Assembly: GCF_002934665.1 (NCBI RefSeq)
Contig: NZ_NIRS01000004.1
Coordinates: 560,501-624,500 of the forward strand
Length of the DNA stretch: 64,000 nt
Reading direction: 5' to 3'
Origin: Pseudomonas laurylsulfatiphila
GTDB lineage: Bacteria; Pseudomonadota; Gammaproteobacteria; Pseudomonadales; Pseudomonadaceae
Both the position numbers and the translations under genes were made by a program. The notes beneath the pieces are model-generated. The model was not told the DNA's origin and did not search any database. It saw nothing but the letters and a program-made list of their open reading frames with translations. Positions 41,012 to 50,377 of the stretch are shown piece by piece. Position 1 is the stretch's first letter. Every line of letters starts with the position of its first letter.

Positions 41012-41743
41012 TCAGAACAGCGCCAAGCCTACCAGCACTGCAACTTCCAGCAACTCCAGCATTGCCCCTGCCGTGTCCCCCGTCGTGCCACCCAGCCGCC
41101 GCAGCATCACCTGCCGCAACCAGACAAACCCGAGAACCGCCAACACCACCGCCACCACACCACTCAAAGCGGCAATCAAAACACAGGCCAGTGCACTGCC
41201 AGCCAACACCCACCTGCCCGCCGAACGCGGAAGATGATCGGCCAAGGCCTGCCCCAGGCCACCGACACGCACATAGGGAGTGGTCAGGAACAAGCCGAGC
41301 AAGGCGCTGCGACCAATCAACGGCACGATGATCAAGGCCAGCGAATTCGGTTGCCCGATCAACGCCAGCAACGCAGTGAACTTGAGCAACAACACCAGCA
41401 CCAGCGTCACCACGGCGATCGGTCCGCTGCGCGGGTCTTTCATGATGGTCAGCGTACGCTCACGGTCGCCAAAACCGCCGAGCCAGGCGTCGGCGCTGTC
41501 CGCCAGGCCATCGAGATGCAACCCGCCGCTGAGCAGTACCCAAACGCTCAGCAGTAACGCCGCGTGCAACAACGCCGGTGCGCCCTGCAACAGCCAGTTC
41601 ACTGCCCACAGAATCACGCCAAAGAACAATCCCACCAGCGGATAAAACAGCAGTGACCGCCCCAGTTCCCGAGGTTCAGGCATGCCGGGCAGGCGAATCG
41701 GCAGGCTGCTGAGAAATTGCAGGGCGATCCAGAATGGCAACAT
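41012..41743 (-). CDS. cobS: Adenosylcobinamide-GDP ribazoletransferase
   Basis: 243-residue integral membrane cobalamin synthase joining adenosylcobinamide-GDP and alpha-ribazole(-phosphate), the penultimate or last step. Conserved metal-binding segments are visible: LPIRLPGMPEPRELGRSLLF near the N-terminus and LHLDGLADSADAWLGG, then ERTLTIMKDPRSG. Several hydrophobic helices follow. It starts 2 bases after the cobC stop and is the last gene of the operon. Confidence 0.93.
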   Translation of the reverse strand: MLPFWIALQFLSSLPIRLPGMPEPRELGRSLLFYPLVGLFFGVILWAVNWLLQGAPALLHAALLLSVWVLLSGGLHLDGLADSADAWLGGFGDRERTLTIMKDPRSGPIAVVTLVLVLLLKFTALLALIGQPNSLALIIVPLIGRSALLGLFLTTPYVRVGGLGQALADHLPRSAGRWVLAGSALACVLIAALSGVVAVVLAVLGFVWLRQVMLRRLGGTTGDTAGAMLELLEVAVLVGLALF

Positions 41744-41745
41744 GG

Positions 41746-42321
41746 TCAGAGCACTTCCTTCAATAAACCATCGGACTCCATCGTCAGCGAAAACAGTGCG
41801 CCATGCCCGACCTCAACGTTGAGCAGTTGCTCTCGCGGCAGCCCGCGAGCGTGTGCCAGCAACAGGCGCATCACCCCGCCGTGGCTGATCAGCAGAATGC
41901 GCTCACCGGTACAGGTCGCGTGCAAACGCTGCAGCGCTGCCAGCACCCGTGTCGAGAAGTCTGCAACCGGCTCGCCCTGAGGCGGCGTGAACGAGTAAGG
42001 ATCGGCCCAGAACAAGCCCAGCGCCTGCGCGTCGGTCTCCATCAACGCCGCCGCGCTTTGCCCTTCCCAGGCGCCGAAATGCAACTCTTGCAGGTCTTTA
42101 TCCAATTGCACCGGCACACCCAGTTGTGCACCGAGTTCCTCGGCAAACCGCGCACAACGCTGCAACGGCGAACTGATCAACCGATCCCATGGCCCCTGCC
42201 CAACCACGGCGGCGCGCATCTGCGCCCAGCCCGTGTCGGTCAAGGCATCATCAATGCTGCCGCGCAGGCCACCGCCGAATTCGGTTTCACCGTGACGCAA
42301 CAGATCCACGCGCAGGGTCAT
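41746..42321 (-). CDS. cobC: Alpha-ribazole-5'-phosphate phosphatase (histidine phosphatase family)
   Basis: 191-residue histidine phosphatase with the catalytic RHG motif (DLLRHGETEF) near residue 8 and a second histidine in LISHGGVMRLLL. In the nucleotide-loop pathway it removes the phosphate from alpha-ribazole-P or adenosylcobalamin-5'-P. I start it at MTLRVDLL (42321), which overlaps the cobT stop (ATGA); an upstream in-frame ATG would extend it into cobT without support. Confidence 0.9.
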   Translation of the reverse strand: MTLRVDLLRHGETEFGGGLRGSIDDALTDTGWAQMRAAVVGQGPWDRLISSPLQRCARFAEELGAQLGVPVQLDKDLQELHFGAWEGQSAAALMETDAQALGLFWADPYSFTPPQGEPVADFSTRVLAALQRLHATCTGERILLISHGGVMRLLLAHARGLPREQLLNVEVGHGALFSLTMESDGLLKEVL

Positions 42322-43373
42322 GCCGGACGATCTGCCACAGCGGCTTCGGCGAAAGTCGCCATTTGCCCGTGCAGGTCGCACGCCAGACGCAACAGCGGCA
42401 CAGCCAATGCCGCGCCACTGCCTTCACCGAGCCGCAGACCAAGATCGAGCAAGGGTTGCGCATCCAGGGTTTCCAGCACATGACGATGCCCCGGCTCGGC
42501 GCCGCGATGACCGAACAACAGCCACTGACGGCATTCGGGATTCAAGCGCACCGCGACCAGCGCAGCGACACTGCAGATGAAGCCGTCCACCAGTACCGCG
42601 ACACCTTCTTGAGCACAGGCGAGATAGGCACCGACCAACGCGGCAATCTCGAAGCCACCGAGGTTGAACAGGGTCTGCAAGGCATCGCCACGCTGTGCGC
42701 CATGCAATGCCAGGGCGCGCTCGATCACCTGGGCCTTGTGGCTGACACCTTCGGCGTTGAGCCCAGTGCCAGGCCCGGTCAAATGGCCCACCGGGCAATC
42801 GAGCAAGGCACAGGCCAGGGCGCTGGCGGCGGTGGTGTTGCCAATGCCCATTTCGCCACCGATGAACAACTGCGCACCGCTGGCAATCGCCCGCTGCACG
42901 CTGTCACGGCCGGCCTGCAAAGCAAGTTGTCCTTGGGCGTCGGTCATGGCCGGCCCCTGTACGAAATTCGCCGTGCCCGGGCCGACGCTCAGGTGACGCA
43001 CACCCGGCAGGTTCAGCGACGGCGTCACCGTGCCAAGGTCAACCACCTCAAGGGAAGCGCCCAGTTGCCGCGCCAGTACGCTGATCGCCGCACCACCGCT
43101 GACGAAGTTGAGCAGCATCTGCCCGGTGACTTCCTGGGGATAGGCCGACACGCCCTCGGCGACGACGCCATGGTCGCCGGCAAATATCGCGATCCACACC
43201 TGTTCCAGACTCGGCTTGACCCGCCCCTGCAGTCCCGCCAGTTGCACCGCCACCGATTCCAGCTGACCGAGGGACCCGGCCGGTTTGGTCAGCTGCTGTT
43301 GCCGCGCCTGGGCCTGTTCGAGCGCTTGGGTATCGACCGGCCTGCACGGGTTCAGCCACCAGGATTGAGTCAT
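42318..43373 (-). CDS. cobT: Nicotinate-nucleotide-dimethylbenzimidazole phosphoribosyltransferase
   Basis: 351-residue enzyme that transfers phosphoribose from nicotinate mononucleotide to dimethylbenzimidazole, giving alpha-ribazole-5'-phosphate. Family landmarks are KPAGSLGQLESVAVQLAGLQ, FAGDHGVVAEGVSAYPQEVT, the GEMGIGNTTAASAL motif, and a C-terminal glutamate-containing LRLGEGSGAALA that fits the catalytic base region. It overlaps both neighbours (cobU upstream, cobC downstream) by 4 bases. Confidence 0.95.
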   Translation of the reverse strand: MTQSWWLNPCRPVDTQALEQAQARQQQLTKPAGSLGQLESVAVQLAGLQGRVKPSLEQVWIAIFAGDHGVVAEGVSAYPQEVTGQMLLNFVSGGAAISVLARQLGASLEVVDLGTVTPSLNLPGVRHLSVGPGTANFVQGPAMTDAQGQLALQAGRDSVQRAIASGAQLFIGGEMGIGNTTAASALACALLDCPVGHLTGPGTGLNAEGVSHKAQVIERALALHGAQRGDALQTLFNLGGFEIAALVGAYLACAQEGVAVLVDGFICSVAALVAVRLNPECRQWLLFGHRGAEPGHRHVLETLDAQPLLDLGLRLGEGSGAALAVPLLRLACDLHGQMATFAEAAVADRPA

Positions 43374-43891
43374 AACGCAGTTCCTTTCAGAGTCAGGGGC
43401 AGGCCGGCGACGGTCAGGACGACACGCTGACAGCGCTCAGCCAGAGCTTGATGCAGCCAACCGGCTTCATCGACATAGCGGCGAGTCAATTCGCCCAGCG
43501 GCACGACACCCATTCCGGTCTCGTTGCTGACAAAAATGATTTCACCCGGCAGCGACGCCAGGCAGTCCAGCAAGGCATCACGCTCGGCTTGCAAGCGCTC
43601 GGCATCGTCGAGCATCAGCAGGTTGGTCAGCCACAGGGTCAGGCAATCCACCAGCAGGCAGTGGTCGGCACGGGCGCTTTCACGCAGTACCCGGGCCAGT
43701 TCCAGGGGTTCTTCAATCAGTGCCCATTCGGCAGGACGACGGGCACGGTGATGGGCCACCCGCTCGCTCATTTCGCCATCCAGTGGCTGGCTGGTGGCGA
43801 TGTAGGTCACGGTCAGGGCACTGTCGATAGCGAGTTTTTCAGCCAGGCGACTCTTGCCGGAACGGGCGCCGCCGAGGATCAGTTGGAGCAT
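43370..43891 (-). CDS. cobU: Bifunctional adenosylcobinamide kinase/guanylyltransferase
   Basis: 173-residue enzyme that phosphorylates adenosylcobinamide and converts it to the GDP form. P-loop GGARSGKSRLAE at residues 7-18, the probable guanylylated histidine in VAHHRARRPAEW, and a Walker B-like LLVDCLTLWLTNLL. A 42-base gap separates it from cobQ, the only real spacer between genes of this operon. Confidence 0.94.
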   Translation of the reverse strand: MLQLILGGARSGKSRLAEKLAIDSALTVTYIATSQPLDGEMSERVAHHRARRPAEWALIEEPLELARVLRESARADHCLLVDCLTLWLTNLLMLDDAERLQAERDALLDCLASLPGEIIFVSNETGMGVVPLGELTRRYVDEAGWLHQALAERCQRVVLTVAGLPLTLKGTAL

Positions 43892-43933
43892 GGTTGTTTC
43901 CTTGAAATTTTCGCTGAGGCCAGCACAAACGCC

Positions 43934-45385
43934 TCAAATCCCACAGAGTTGCCGCAACAGCCCGGTATCCAGATGCTTCTCCACCAGATCCGCCAGCCGC
44001 TCGATATCGCGCTCGCGCAAGGCGTGATAATCCACGTCCTGCACCTCCTGCAAACCGGCCCAGCGCAACAGCGCGCTGCACGCCGCCAGCGATTCGAACA
44101 GCCCGTGCAGGTAGGTGCCGAAAACCTGCCCGTCCGCACTTTGCGCACCGTCGCAGCGGCCGTCATCCAGATGCACGGCGGCATTTTCCAGGGCCGCTCC
44201 GATGGTCACGCCAGCATGGATTTCATAACCCGATACCGGCGCTTCTTCCAGCGCCAGGCGACCGCACACATTGCGCAGCTGTTTCTCTTGTTCGAGCCGG
44301 GTCTGGAACGCCAGCAACCCCAAACCGGCACTGGAGCCCGGCGCCCCTTCAAGCCCCAGCGGGTCATGCACCTGCTCACCGAGCATCTGCAGGCCGCCAC
44401 AAATCCCCAGCAGTTTTCCGCCGTAACGCAGATGCCGGGCAATCGCGGTTTCCCAGCCGTTGGCCCGCAGGTACGCGAGGTCGCTGCGGACACTTTTCGA
44501 ACCGGGAAGAATGATCAGGTCGGCGGGAGGAATCGCCTGGCCGGGCCCGATGAATTGCAGGTCCACTTGCGGATGCAGGCGCAGCGGATCGAAATCGGTG
44601 TGATTGCTGATGCGCGGCAGCACCGGCACCACGACTTTCAGCACCCGCTCGGCTTTATTGGCCTGGCGTTGATCGATGCCGTCCTCGGCCTCCAGATGCA
44701 GATCCATCACGTACGGCAGCACGCCGACCACCGGTTTGCCGGTGCGCTCTTCAAGCCAGTCGAGACCGGGTTGCAGCAACGCGATGTCGCCGCGAAAACG
44801 ATTGATGATGAAGCCTTTGACCCGCGCCTGTTCGCTCGGCGACAGCAGTTCGAGGGTACCCACCAAATGGGCGAAAACCCCGCCGCGATTGATATCGGCA
44901 ATCAGCAACACCGGGCAATCCACCGCTTCGGCGAAGCCCATGTTGGCGATGTCGCCTGCGCGCAAATTGATTTCCGCCGGCGAGCCTGCGCCTTCGACCA
45001 TCACCAGTGGATACGCCGCGCTCAAGCGCTCGTGGGAAGCCAGCACCGCTTGCATGGCGATGCTTTTGTAGTCGTGATAGGCGACGGCGTTCATGCTCGT
45101 GACAGCGCGGCCATGGATGATCACCTGGGCACCGGTGTCACTGTTGGGCTTGAGCAATACCGGATTCATATCGGTGTGCGGTTCGAGGTGAGCGGCCTGG
45201 GCCTGAACCGCCTGGGCACGGCCAATCTCGCCGCCGTCGGCGGTCACCGCACTGTTGAGTGCCATGTTCTGCGGCTTGAACGGCACCACCCTGACGCCCT
45301 GACGCGTGGCCCAACGGCACAACGCAGTCACCAGCGTGCTTTTACCGGCATCCGACGTGGTGCCCTGCACCATCAGCGTGGTCAT
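43934..45385 (-). CDS. cobQ: Cobyric acid synthase (glutamine-hydrolysing)
   Basis: 483-residue amidotransferase that adds four amide groups to adenosylcobyrinic acid a,c-diamide. The N-terminal dethiobiotin-synthetase-like domain has P-loop GTTSDAGKST, and the C-terminal class I glutaminase has its nucleophile in LGICGGLQMLG. It starts within the last bases of the cobD gene (ATGA overlap). Confidence 0.95.
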   Translation of the reverse strand: MTTLMVQGTTSDAGKSTLVTALCRWATRQGVRVVPFKPQNMALNSAVTADGGEIGRAQAVQAQAAHLEPHTDMNPVLLKPNSDTGAQVIIHGRAVTSMNAVAYHDYKSIAMQAVLASHERLSAAYPLVMVEGAGSPAEINLRAGDIANMGFAEAVDCPVLLIADINRGGVFAHLVGTLELLSPSEQARVKGFIINRFRGDIALLQPGLDWLEERTGKPVVGVLPYVMDLHLEAEDGIDQRQANKAERVLKVVVPVLPRISNHTDFDPLRLHPQVDLQFIGPGQAIPPADLIILPGSKSVRSDLAYLRANGWETAIARHLRYGGKLLGICGGLQMLGEQVHDPLGLEGAPGSSAGLGLLAFQTRLEQEKQLRNVCGRLALEEAPVSGYEIHAGVTIGAALENAAVHLDDGRCDGAQSADGQVFGTYLHGLFESLAACSALLRWAGLQEVQDVDYHALRERDIERLADLVEKHLDTGLLRQLCGI

Positions 45386-46374
45386 TGCTTTTCCTTGGCG
45401 AAATCTTCGAATGCCTGCGCCAGTCGCACCCAGGCGGCTTCGTCACCGGGCAGGCCGAATCGCAGGCTGCTGTTGTGCGTGAACAACCGCAGGAGAATGC
45501 CGCGCCGGGCCATGAACTCATGCAGGGCTTCGGCGCGTTCGGTGATCAGCCACTGGAACAGCGCACATCCGCCCTGGGGCTCGAAACCGTGTCGCTGCAG
45601 CAACGACGCCAGGCGCTCACTGGCCTCTTCGGTGCGCTGCCGTTGCCGCGTTTGCCCCTCGGTATCGCGCAGGCAGGCCTGCCCCACTACCCGGGTTGCC
45701 CCGCTCACGGCCCAGGGCCCCACTTGTTCTGCCAGCAACTTGAGCAACTTGCGCTCGGCCAGCACAAACCCCAGGCGCACACCGGCCAGACCGAAAAACT
45801 TGCCGAAGGAGCGCAAGACGATCAGCCCGACCTGATGGGCAAACGGCGCCACGCTCAGTTGCGGCGTGTTATCCATGAACGCTTCGTCCACCACCAGCCA
45901 GCCGCCGCGCTGGGCCAGTCGCGTGTGCCAGTCGAGTAGCCGACTGGGGGTGAGGCTCAGCCCCGTGGGGTTATTCGGATTGACCACCACCAGCACGTCG
46001 AAACTGTCGATAAAGAAGTCGACTTCCTGCTCCAGCACTTCCCGCACGATGTAGCCGTTGCGCCGCCACGCTTCGGCGTGCTCGGCATAGCACGGCGACA
46101 ACACCCCCACCTTGCCCGCCCGCCGCAATCGCGGCAGCAGCTGGATCGCCATTTGCGAACCGGCCACCGGCAATGCCTGCAAGGTGCCGTAGTAATCACA
46201 GGCGGCCTGTTCCAGACCATCGTCCGCCTCCGGCAAACGGGCCCAGGCCCGCAGCGGAATATCCGGCACCGGGAACGACCAGGGCGCAAGGCCCGTCGAC
46301 AGGTCCAGCCAGTCGGCTTCATCTATGCCGTATTCGAGCGCCGCCTTGCGCAATCGTCCACCGTGCTCAAGCAT
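45382..46374 (-). CDS. cobD: Threonine-phosphate decarboxylase (PLP enzyme)
   Basis: 330-residue class I aminotransferase-fold enzyme making (R)-1-amino-2-propanol phosphate, the linker of the nucleotide loop. It has LDLSTGLAPW near the start, NPNNPTGL and the PLP-lysine motif VLRSFGKFFGLAGVRLG. In Pseudomonas denitrificans naming it is CobC. It overlaps the cbiB stop by 8 bases. Confidence 0.92.
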   Translation of the reverse strand: MLEHGGRLRKAALEYGIDEADWLDLSTGLAPWSFPVPDIPLRAWARLPEADDGLEQAACDYYGTLQALPVAGSQMAIQLLPRLRRAGKVGVLSPCYAEHAEAWRRNGYIVREVLEQEVDFFIDSFDVLVVVNPNNPTGLSLTPSRLLDWHTRLAQRGGWLVVDEAFMDNTPQLSVAPFAHQVGLIVLRSFGKFFGLAGVRLGFVLAERKLLKLLAEQVGPWAVSGATRVVGQACLRDTEGQTRQRQRTEEASERLASLLQRHGFEPQGGCALFQWLITERAEALHEFMARRGILLRLFTHNSSLRFGLPGDEAAWVRLAQAFEDFAKEKQ

Positions 46375-47275
46375 AAAATTCGGCCCCCAGGCAGAGAATC
46401 AGCAGCCATAACCATACCCCGCGCTGGACCAGTTGCCAGCCCCGGTCAATGGAGTCGGCGTCCGCCGGCACGCCTTCGCCCAGTTGCGGGCGCTGGTGCA
46501 GTTCGCCGTGATAAATCGCCGCGCCGCCCAATTCGACGCCAAGGGCACCCGCCCCTGCCGCCATCACCGGGCCGGCGTTCGGACTGTCCCAGGTCGGGCC
46601 CTGGGTGCGCCAGCATTTCAACGCCAGCCGGGTTTTGCCCAGCAGCGCGTAAGTCAGTGCCACCAGACGCGCTGGAATGTAATTGAGCACGTCGTCGATC
46701 TTCGCCGCCGCCCAGCCGAACCGTTCGAAGCGCTCATTGCGATAGCCCCACATCGCATCCAGCGTATTGCTCAGGCGATAGAGCACCACGCCCGGCGCAC
46801 CGGCCACGGCAAACCAGAACAACGCGGCGAACACCGCGTCGCTGCCGTTTTCCAGCACTGACTCGGTGGCGGCACGGGCGACTTCGGTTTTATCCAGGTC
46901 ACTGGTTTTACGGCTGACCAGAAAACTCACACGCTTGCGCGCTTCATCCAGATCATCGCCGCGCAAGGCCTTGGCCACCGGCGTGACGTGTTCACCGAGG
47001 CTGCGCATGCCGAGGGCGCAATAGAGCGCGAGAATCTCGACGATCCAACCAACATAAGGCGCCCAGGAGAATGCCGTGACCAACAGCACCAGCGGCAGCA
47101 CGGCGATCACCCACGCGGTGACGCCATGGCTGCGCCAGCCGCGACCGCCGCCGTTGAAACGTTGTTCGATACGATCGGCAAAACGGCCGAACGCCACCAG
47201 CGGATGCCAGCGCTTGGGTTCGCCCAGCAGCGCATCCAGCGCAACCGCGGCGACACTCAACAACGCCACACTCAT
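46367..47275 (-). CDS. cbiB: Adenosylcobinamide-phosphate synthase
   Basis: 302-residue membrane protein (also called CobD in the aerobic nomenclature) that attaches aminopropanol phosphate to cobyric acid. LDALLGEPKRWHPLVAFGR near the N-terminus and ATESVLENGSDAVFAALFW are family signatures; about four hydrophobic segments are visible. I start it at MSVALLS (47275), which overlaps the bluB stop by 4 bases (ATGA), rather than five codons upstream. Confidence 0.92.
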   Translation of the reverse strand: MSVALLSVAAVALDALLGEPKRWHPLVAFGRFADRIEQRFNGGGRGWRSHGVTAWVIAVLPLVLLVTAFSWAPYVGWIVEILALYCALGMRSLGEHVTPVAKALRGDDLDEARKRVSFLVSRKTSDLDKTEVARAATESVLENGSDAVFAALFWFAVAGAPGVVLYRLSNTLDAMWGYRNERFERFGWAAAKIDDVLNYIPARLVALTYALLGKTRLALKCWRTQGPTWDSPNAGPVMAAGAGALGVELGGAAIYHGELHQRPQLGEGVPADADSIDRGWQLVQRGVWLWLLILCLGAEFYA

Positions 47276-47922
47276 TGACTCACTCCCCAATAATTCTCAT
47301 ACAGCAATTCATGCAGCGGACGCGCCTGCGCCCAGCCTTCGAGCACCAGCATCGGTGCCGGGTAGAACGTCTTCACCGGTCCCAGGCACAGCACCGCCAG
47401 CGGTTTGGCTCCCGGCGGCAACCTCAGCAGGTCCGCCAGTGCCTGGGGTTCGAACAGCGACACCCAGCCCATGCCCAGCCCTTCGGCGCGGGACGCGAGC
47501 CACAGGTTCTGGATGGCACAGGACAGCGAGGCCATGTCCATTTCCGGCAAGGTGCGGCGGCCGAAGATATGCTGCTCGCGGTCGTCCATCAGTGCGGCGA
47601 CCAGTACCTCGGCGCAATCGTTGATGCCTTCCACCTTGAGCTTCATGAACTCGTCGCTGCGCTCGCCGAGGGCTTCGGCGGTGCGCACGCGCTCCTCTTC
47701 CACGAGCTCCTGGATTTGCCCGCGCAAGGCGCGATCGCTGATGCGGATGAAGCGCCAGGGCTGCATCAGGCCGACGCTGGGTGCCTGGTGCGCAGCCTCG
47801 AGCAGGCGCTGGAGCAACTCGGGCTCGACGCTGCCACCACTGAAGTGGCGCATGTCGCGGCGCTCGCCGATGGCGCGGTAGACCGCTGCGCGTTCGGCTT
47901 CGGTGAATGCGTTGTCGGTCAT
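47272..47922 (-). CDS. bluB: 5,6-dimethylbenzimidazole synthase
   Basis: 216-residue nitroreductase-fold flavoprotein that cannibalises reduced FMN in the presence of oxygen to make the lower ligand of B12. RDMRHFSGGSVEPELLQRLL and QAPSVGLMQPWRFIRI are characteristic FMN-contacting segments, and GMGWVSLFEP follows. Its presence indicates that aerobic lower-ligand synthesis is encoded here. ATGA overlaps connect it to cobB before and cbiB after. Confidence 0.94.
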   Translation of the reverse strand: MTDNAFTEAERAAVYRAIGERRDMRHFSGGSVEPELLQRLLEAAHQAPSVGLMQPWRFIRISDRALRGQIQELVEEERVRTAEALGERSDEFMKLKVEGINDCAEVLVAALMDDREQHIFGRRTLPEMDMASLSCAIQNLWLASRAEGLGMGWVSLFEPQALADLLRLPPGAKPLAVLCLGPVKTFYPAPMLVLEGWAQARPLHELLYENYWGVSQ

Positions 47923-49301
47923 GGCCTCTTCGCTGGCAAGCCAGCTCCTACAGGGGTTAGGTGATCCATTGTAGGAGCTGGCTTGCCAGCGATGGCGGCT
48001 TCAAGGTCCGGCGCAAACAGCGCGGCAATCGCCGAGGGATTGGACGGAAAATAAAAGTGCACATAAGAGGCAGTCATCCGCCCGTCACGGTAAACCGCTT
48101 CCGCGCCGCGCCCGCCATTCGGGCTCACGCCTCGGGCAATCGGCGCCAGTTCAGTGCTGGTCAGCGAATGGTGATAGGTGTGCCCGCGCAGCGAACCTTC
48201 CGGCAGTGCCACCGCTTGCAACGCCAGCGCGGCCAAGCGCTTTTGCATGACCGCATCACCGGCCAGCAAGCCCGCCAGTTCGGCGCGAGTGCCCTCGACA
48301 TCGGTCAGGGAGTCGAGCAGATACAGCATGCCGCCACACTCGGCCAGCAAGGGTTTGCCCGTCTGGTGGTGGGCGCGGATCGCCTCGAGCATCGCGGTGT
48401 TTTGCGCCAGCGCGACATGGTGCAGCTCCGGGTAACCGCCCGGCAGATACAGGCTGTCCGCCTCCGGCAATTGGCGGTCGCGGATCGGCGAAAAGAACGA
48501 CAACTCGGCGCCCATCGCCCGCAGCAAATCCAGGCTCGCACCGTAGGTGAACGCAAAGGCTTCATCACGGGCCACAGCAATGCGCACACCGGCCAGCAGC
48601 GGTTCGGCGACGATGACATCGGGGGCGGCGAACTCGACTGCCGGTGGCAGCGCGACCTCGCAACTGTTGGCCAGGGCATCGGCTGCCGCATCGAGGCGCA
48701 GGTCGAGATCATTCAGCTCACTGGCTTGAACCAGCCCCAGGTGTCGGCTCGGCAGTTCAATCCCGGTTTCCCGGGACAACGCGCCGTACCAGCGCAATCC
48801 TTCAGTCAGGCTGCCCTCGAGCAGTTGCGCGTGGCGCAGCGTGCCGACGCGATTGGCCAGCACGCCGGCGAACGGCAAGTCCGGCTGATAACGCGCCAGC
48901 CCCAGGGCCAGTGCACCAAAGGTCTGGGCCATGGCAGTGCCGTCGATCACACCCAGCACCGGCACACCGAAATGCCGCGCCAGATCGGCGCTCGACGGCG
49001 TACCGTCGAACAGCCCCATGACGCCTTCGATCAGGATCAGGTCGGCTTCAGCGGCGGCTTCCCACAGCAACCGGCGACTCTCCTGCTCGCCGACCATCCA
49101 CATGTCCAGTTGATACACCGGTGCACCGCTGGCACGCTCGAGGATCATCGGATCGAGAAAGTCGGGGCCGCACTTGAACACGCGAACCTTGCGCCCCTGA
49201 TTGCGATGCAATCGGGCCAGCGCCGCGGTGACGGTGGTCTTGCCCTGGCCGGAGGCCGGCGCAGCAATCAGTACCGCCGGGCAATGACGAGGCTGGTTCA
49301 C
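47919..49301 (-). CDS. cobB: Cobyrinate a,c-diamide synthase
   Basis: 460-residue glutamine-dependent enzyme that amidates hydrogenobyrinic/cobyrinic acid at positions a and c. P-loop ASGQGKTTVTAAL near the N-terminus and glutaminase nucleophile in LLAECGGMLYLLDS. The family domain ends about at YVHFYFPSNPSAIAALF. The remaining about 30 residues (AAIAGKPAPT...GAGLPAKRP) are encoded by an inverted REP pair. The stop still overlaps the bluB start, so coupling is kept. Confidence 0.92.
   Translation of the reverse strand: MNQPRHCPAVLIAAPASGQGKTTVTAALARLHRNQGRKVRVFKCGPDFLDPMILERASGAPVYQLDMWMVGEQESRRLLWEAAAEADLILIEGVMGLFDGTPSSADLARHFGVPVLGVIDGTAMAQTFGALALGLARYQPDLPFAGVLANRVGTLRHAQLLEGSLTEGLRWYGALSRETGIELPSRHLGLVQASELNDLDLRLDAAADALANSCEVALPPAVEFAAPDVIVAEPLLAGVRIAVARDEAFAFTYGASLDLLRAMGAELSFFSPIRDRQLPEADSLYLPGGYPELHHVALAQNTAMLEAIRAHHQTGKPLLAECGGMLYLLDSLTDVEGTRAELAGLLAGDAVMQKRLAALALQAVALPEGSLRGHTYHHSLTSTELAPIARGVSPNGGRGAEAVYRDGRMTASYVHFYFPSNPSAIAALFAPDLEAAIAGKPAPTMDHLTPVGAGLPAKRP
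47931..47996. repeat. REP inverted pair inside the 3' end of cobB
   Basis: CGCTGGCAAGCCAGCTCCTA and TGTAGGAGCTGGCTTGCCAG in inverted orientation around a short spacer. The whole element is translated as the C-terminus of CobB. Confidence 0.9.
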
Positions 49302-49909
49302 AGCTCGACGCCTTTCTGCGCTTTGATCCCGGCCTGAAAGGCGTGCTTGATCATGCCCATTTCAGTGACCGTGTCGGCCATCTCGATCATTTCCGGCTTG
49401 GCGGCACGCCCGGTGACCACCACGTGTTGCATCGGCGGCCGGGCCTGCAAGTCGCTGAGCACCTGATCGAGGTCGAGGTAGCCGTGCTTGAGGGCGATGT
49501 TCAGCTCATCCAGAACCACCAGGCCGATGGACGGATCGCGCAGCAGTTCCCGGGACACCGCCCACGCAGCTTCAGCGGCAGCGATGTCGCGCTGACGGTC
49601 CTGGGTTTCCCAGGTAAACCCTTCGCCCATCACATGAAAACGCACCTGCTCGGGAAAGCGCCGGAAGAACAGCTCTTCGCCGGTACTGTTGCGGCCCTTG
49701 ATGAACTGCACCACGCCGCATTGCATGCCGTGCCCCATGGCGCGGGCGAGCATGCCGAAGGCCGAACTGCTCTTGCCCTTACCGTTGCCGGTCAGCACCA
49801 GCAACAGACCACACTCGTTCGGGGAATTGGCGATGCGCTCGTCGATCACGGCTTTTTTGCGCTGCATGCGCGCCAGGTGGCGTTCGTCACGATCGGGGGT
49901 ATCAGTCAT
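49298..49909 (-). CDS. cobO: Cob(I)yrinic acid a,c-diamide adenosyltransferase
   Basis: 203-residue CobA/BtuR-type adenosyltransferase that attaches the upper adenosyl ligand using ATP. The P-loop variant is LTGNGKGKSSSAFG and the Walker B-like segment LVVLDELNIAL. First gene of the ten-gene cobalamin operon, behind a cobalamin riboswitch. I start it at MTDTPDRD (49909), with GGAG 9 bases before; in-frame ATG codons further upstream fall in the leader. Confidence 0.94.
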   Translation of the reverse strand: MTDTPDRDERHLARMQRKKAVIDERIANSPNECGLLLVLTGNGKGKSSSAFGMLARAMGHGMQCGVVQFIKGRNSTGEELFFRRFPEQVRFHVMGEGFTWETQDRQRDIAAAEAAWAVSRELLRDPSIGLVVLDELNIALKHGYLDLDQVLSDLQARPPMQHVVVTGRAAKPEMIEMADTVTEMGMIKHAFQAGIKAQKGVEL

Positions 49910-49999
49910 GGGGGAGCTCTCCGTTGAGACAGGAATAACGGCGGGCAGGCACAGCAATAGAAGGCAACAAGCCTGGCATCGCCCACCGTGATGCCGCTG

Positions 50000-50182
50000 G
50001 ATGAATCAGGCCGGTCTCCGGGCTCATGAGTGGCGTGAAGCCAGACTGTGCGCCTTCCCGCATCGAATCGACACAGTGGCATCAGACACAGTTTTCACTC
50101 ATTTACCGTTGCGGGGGCAGCGCCGGAATGGCGGGTCTTCAACCAACAGAAGAACGCGTTCACCGGCTTCCCTGTTTCACTC
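50000..50182 (-). promoter_or_regulatory. Cobalamin (B12) riboswitch
   Basis: On the minus strand: AAACAGGGAAGCCGGTGAA (P2 side), GCTGCCCCCGCAACGGTAA (core), GATGCCACTG (B12 box) and GAGCCCGGAGACCGGCC (closing the core), all in the order of the class-I cobalamin aptamer. It lies about 90 bases before cobO, so adenosylcobalamin should repress the operon. I see nothing else in the rest of the 49910-50377 gap. Confidence 0.95.
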
Positions 50183-50377
50183 TGTCGACCCAAGTCACAG
50201 AGCACCTGAAACAAGCCGCGAAGGTTAGAGGGTTGGGGGTGGAGCGTCAATTAAAGCCGGGAGGCCACCCGCCGAATAACGGTCGTCAATCAAAAAACTG
50301 ACGTCAATCTTGTGCCTCGCCCTCAGCAGTGATATCAAAGAGCCATAACCTCACAACACAATAATAAGGGTGAGTCC

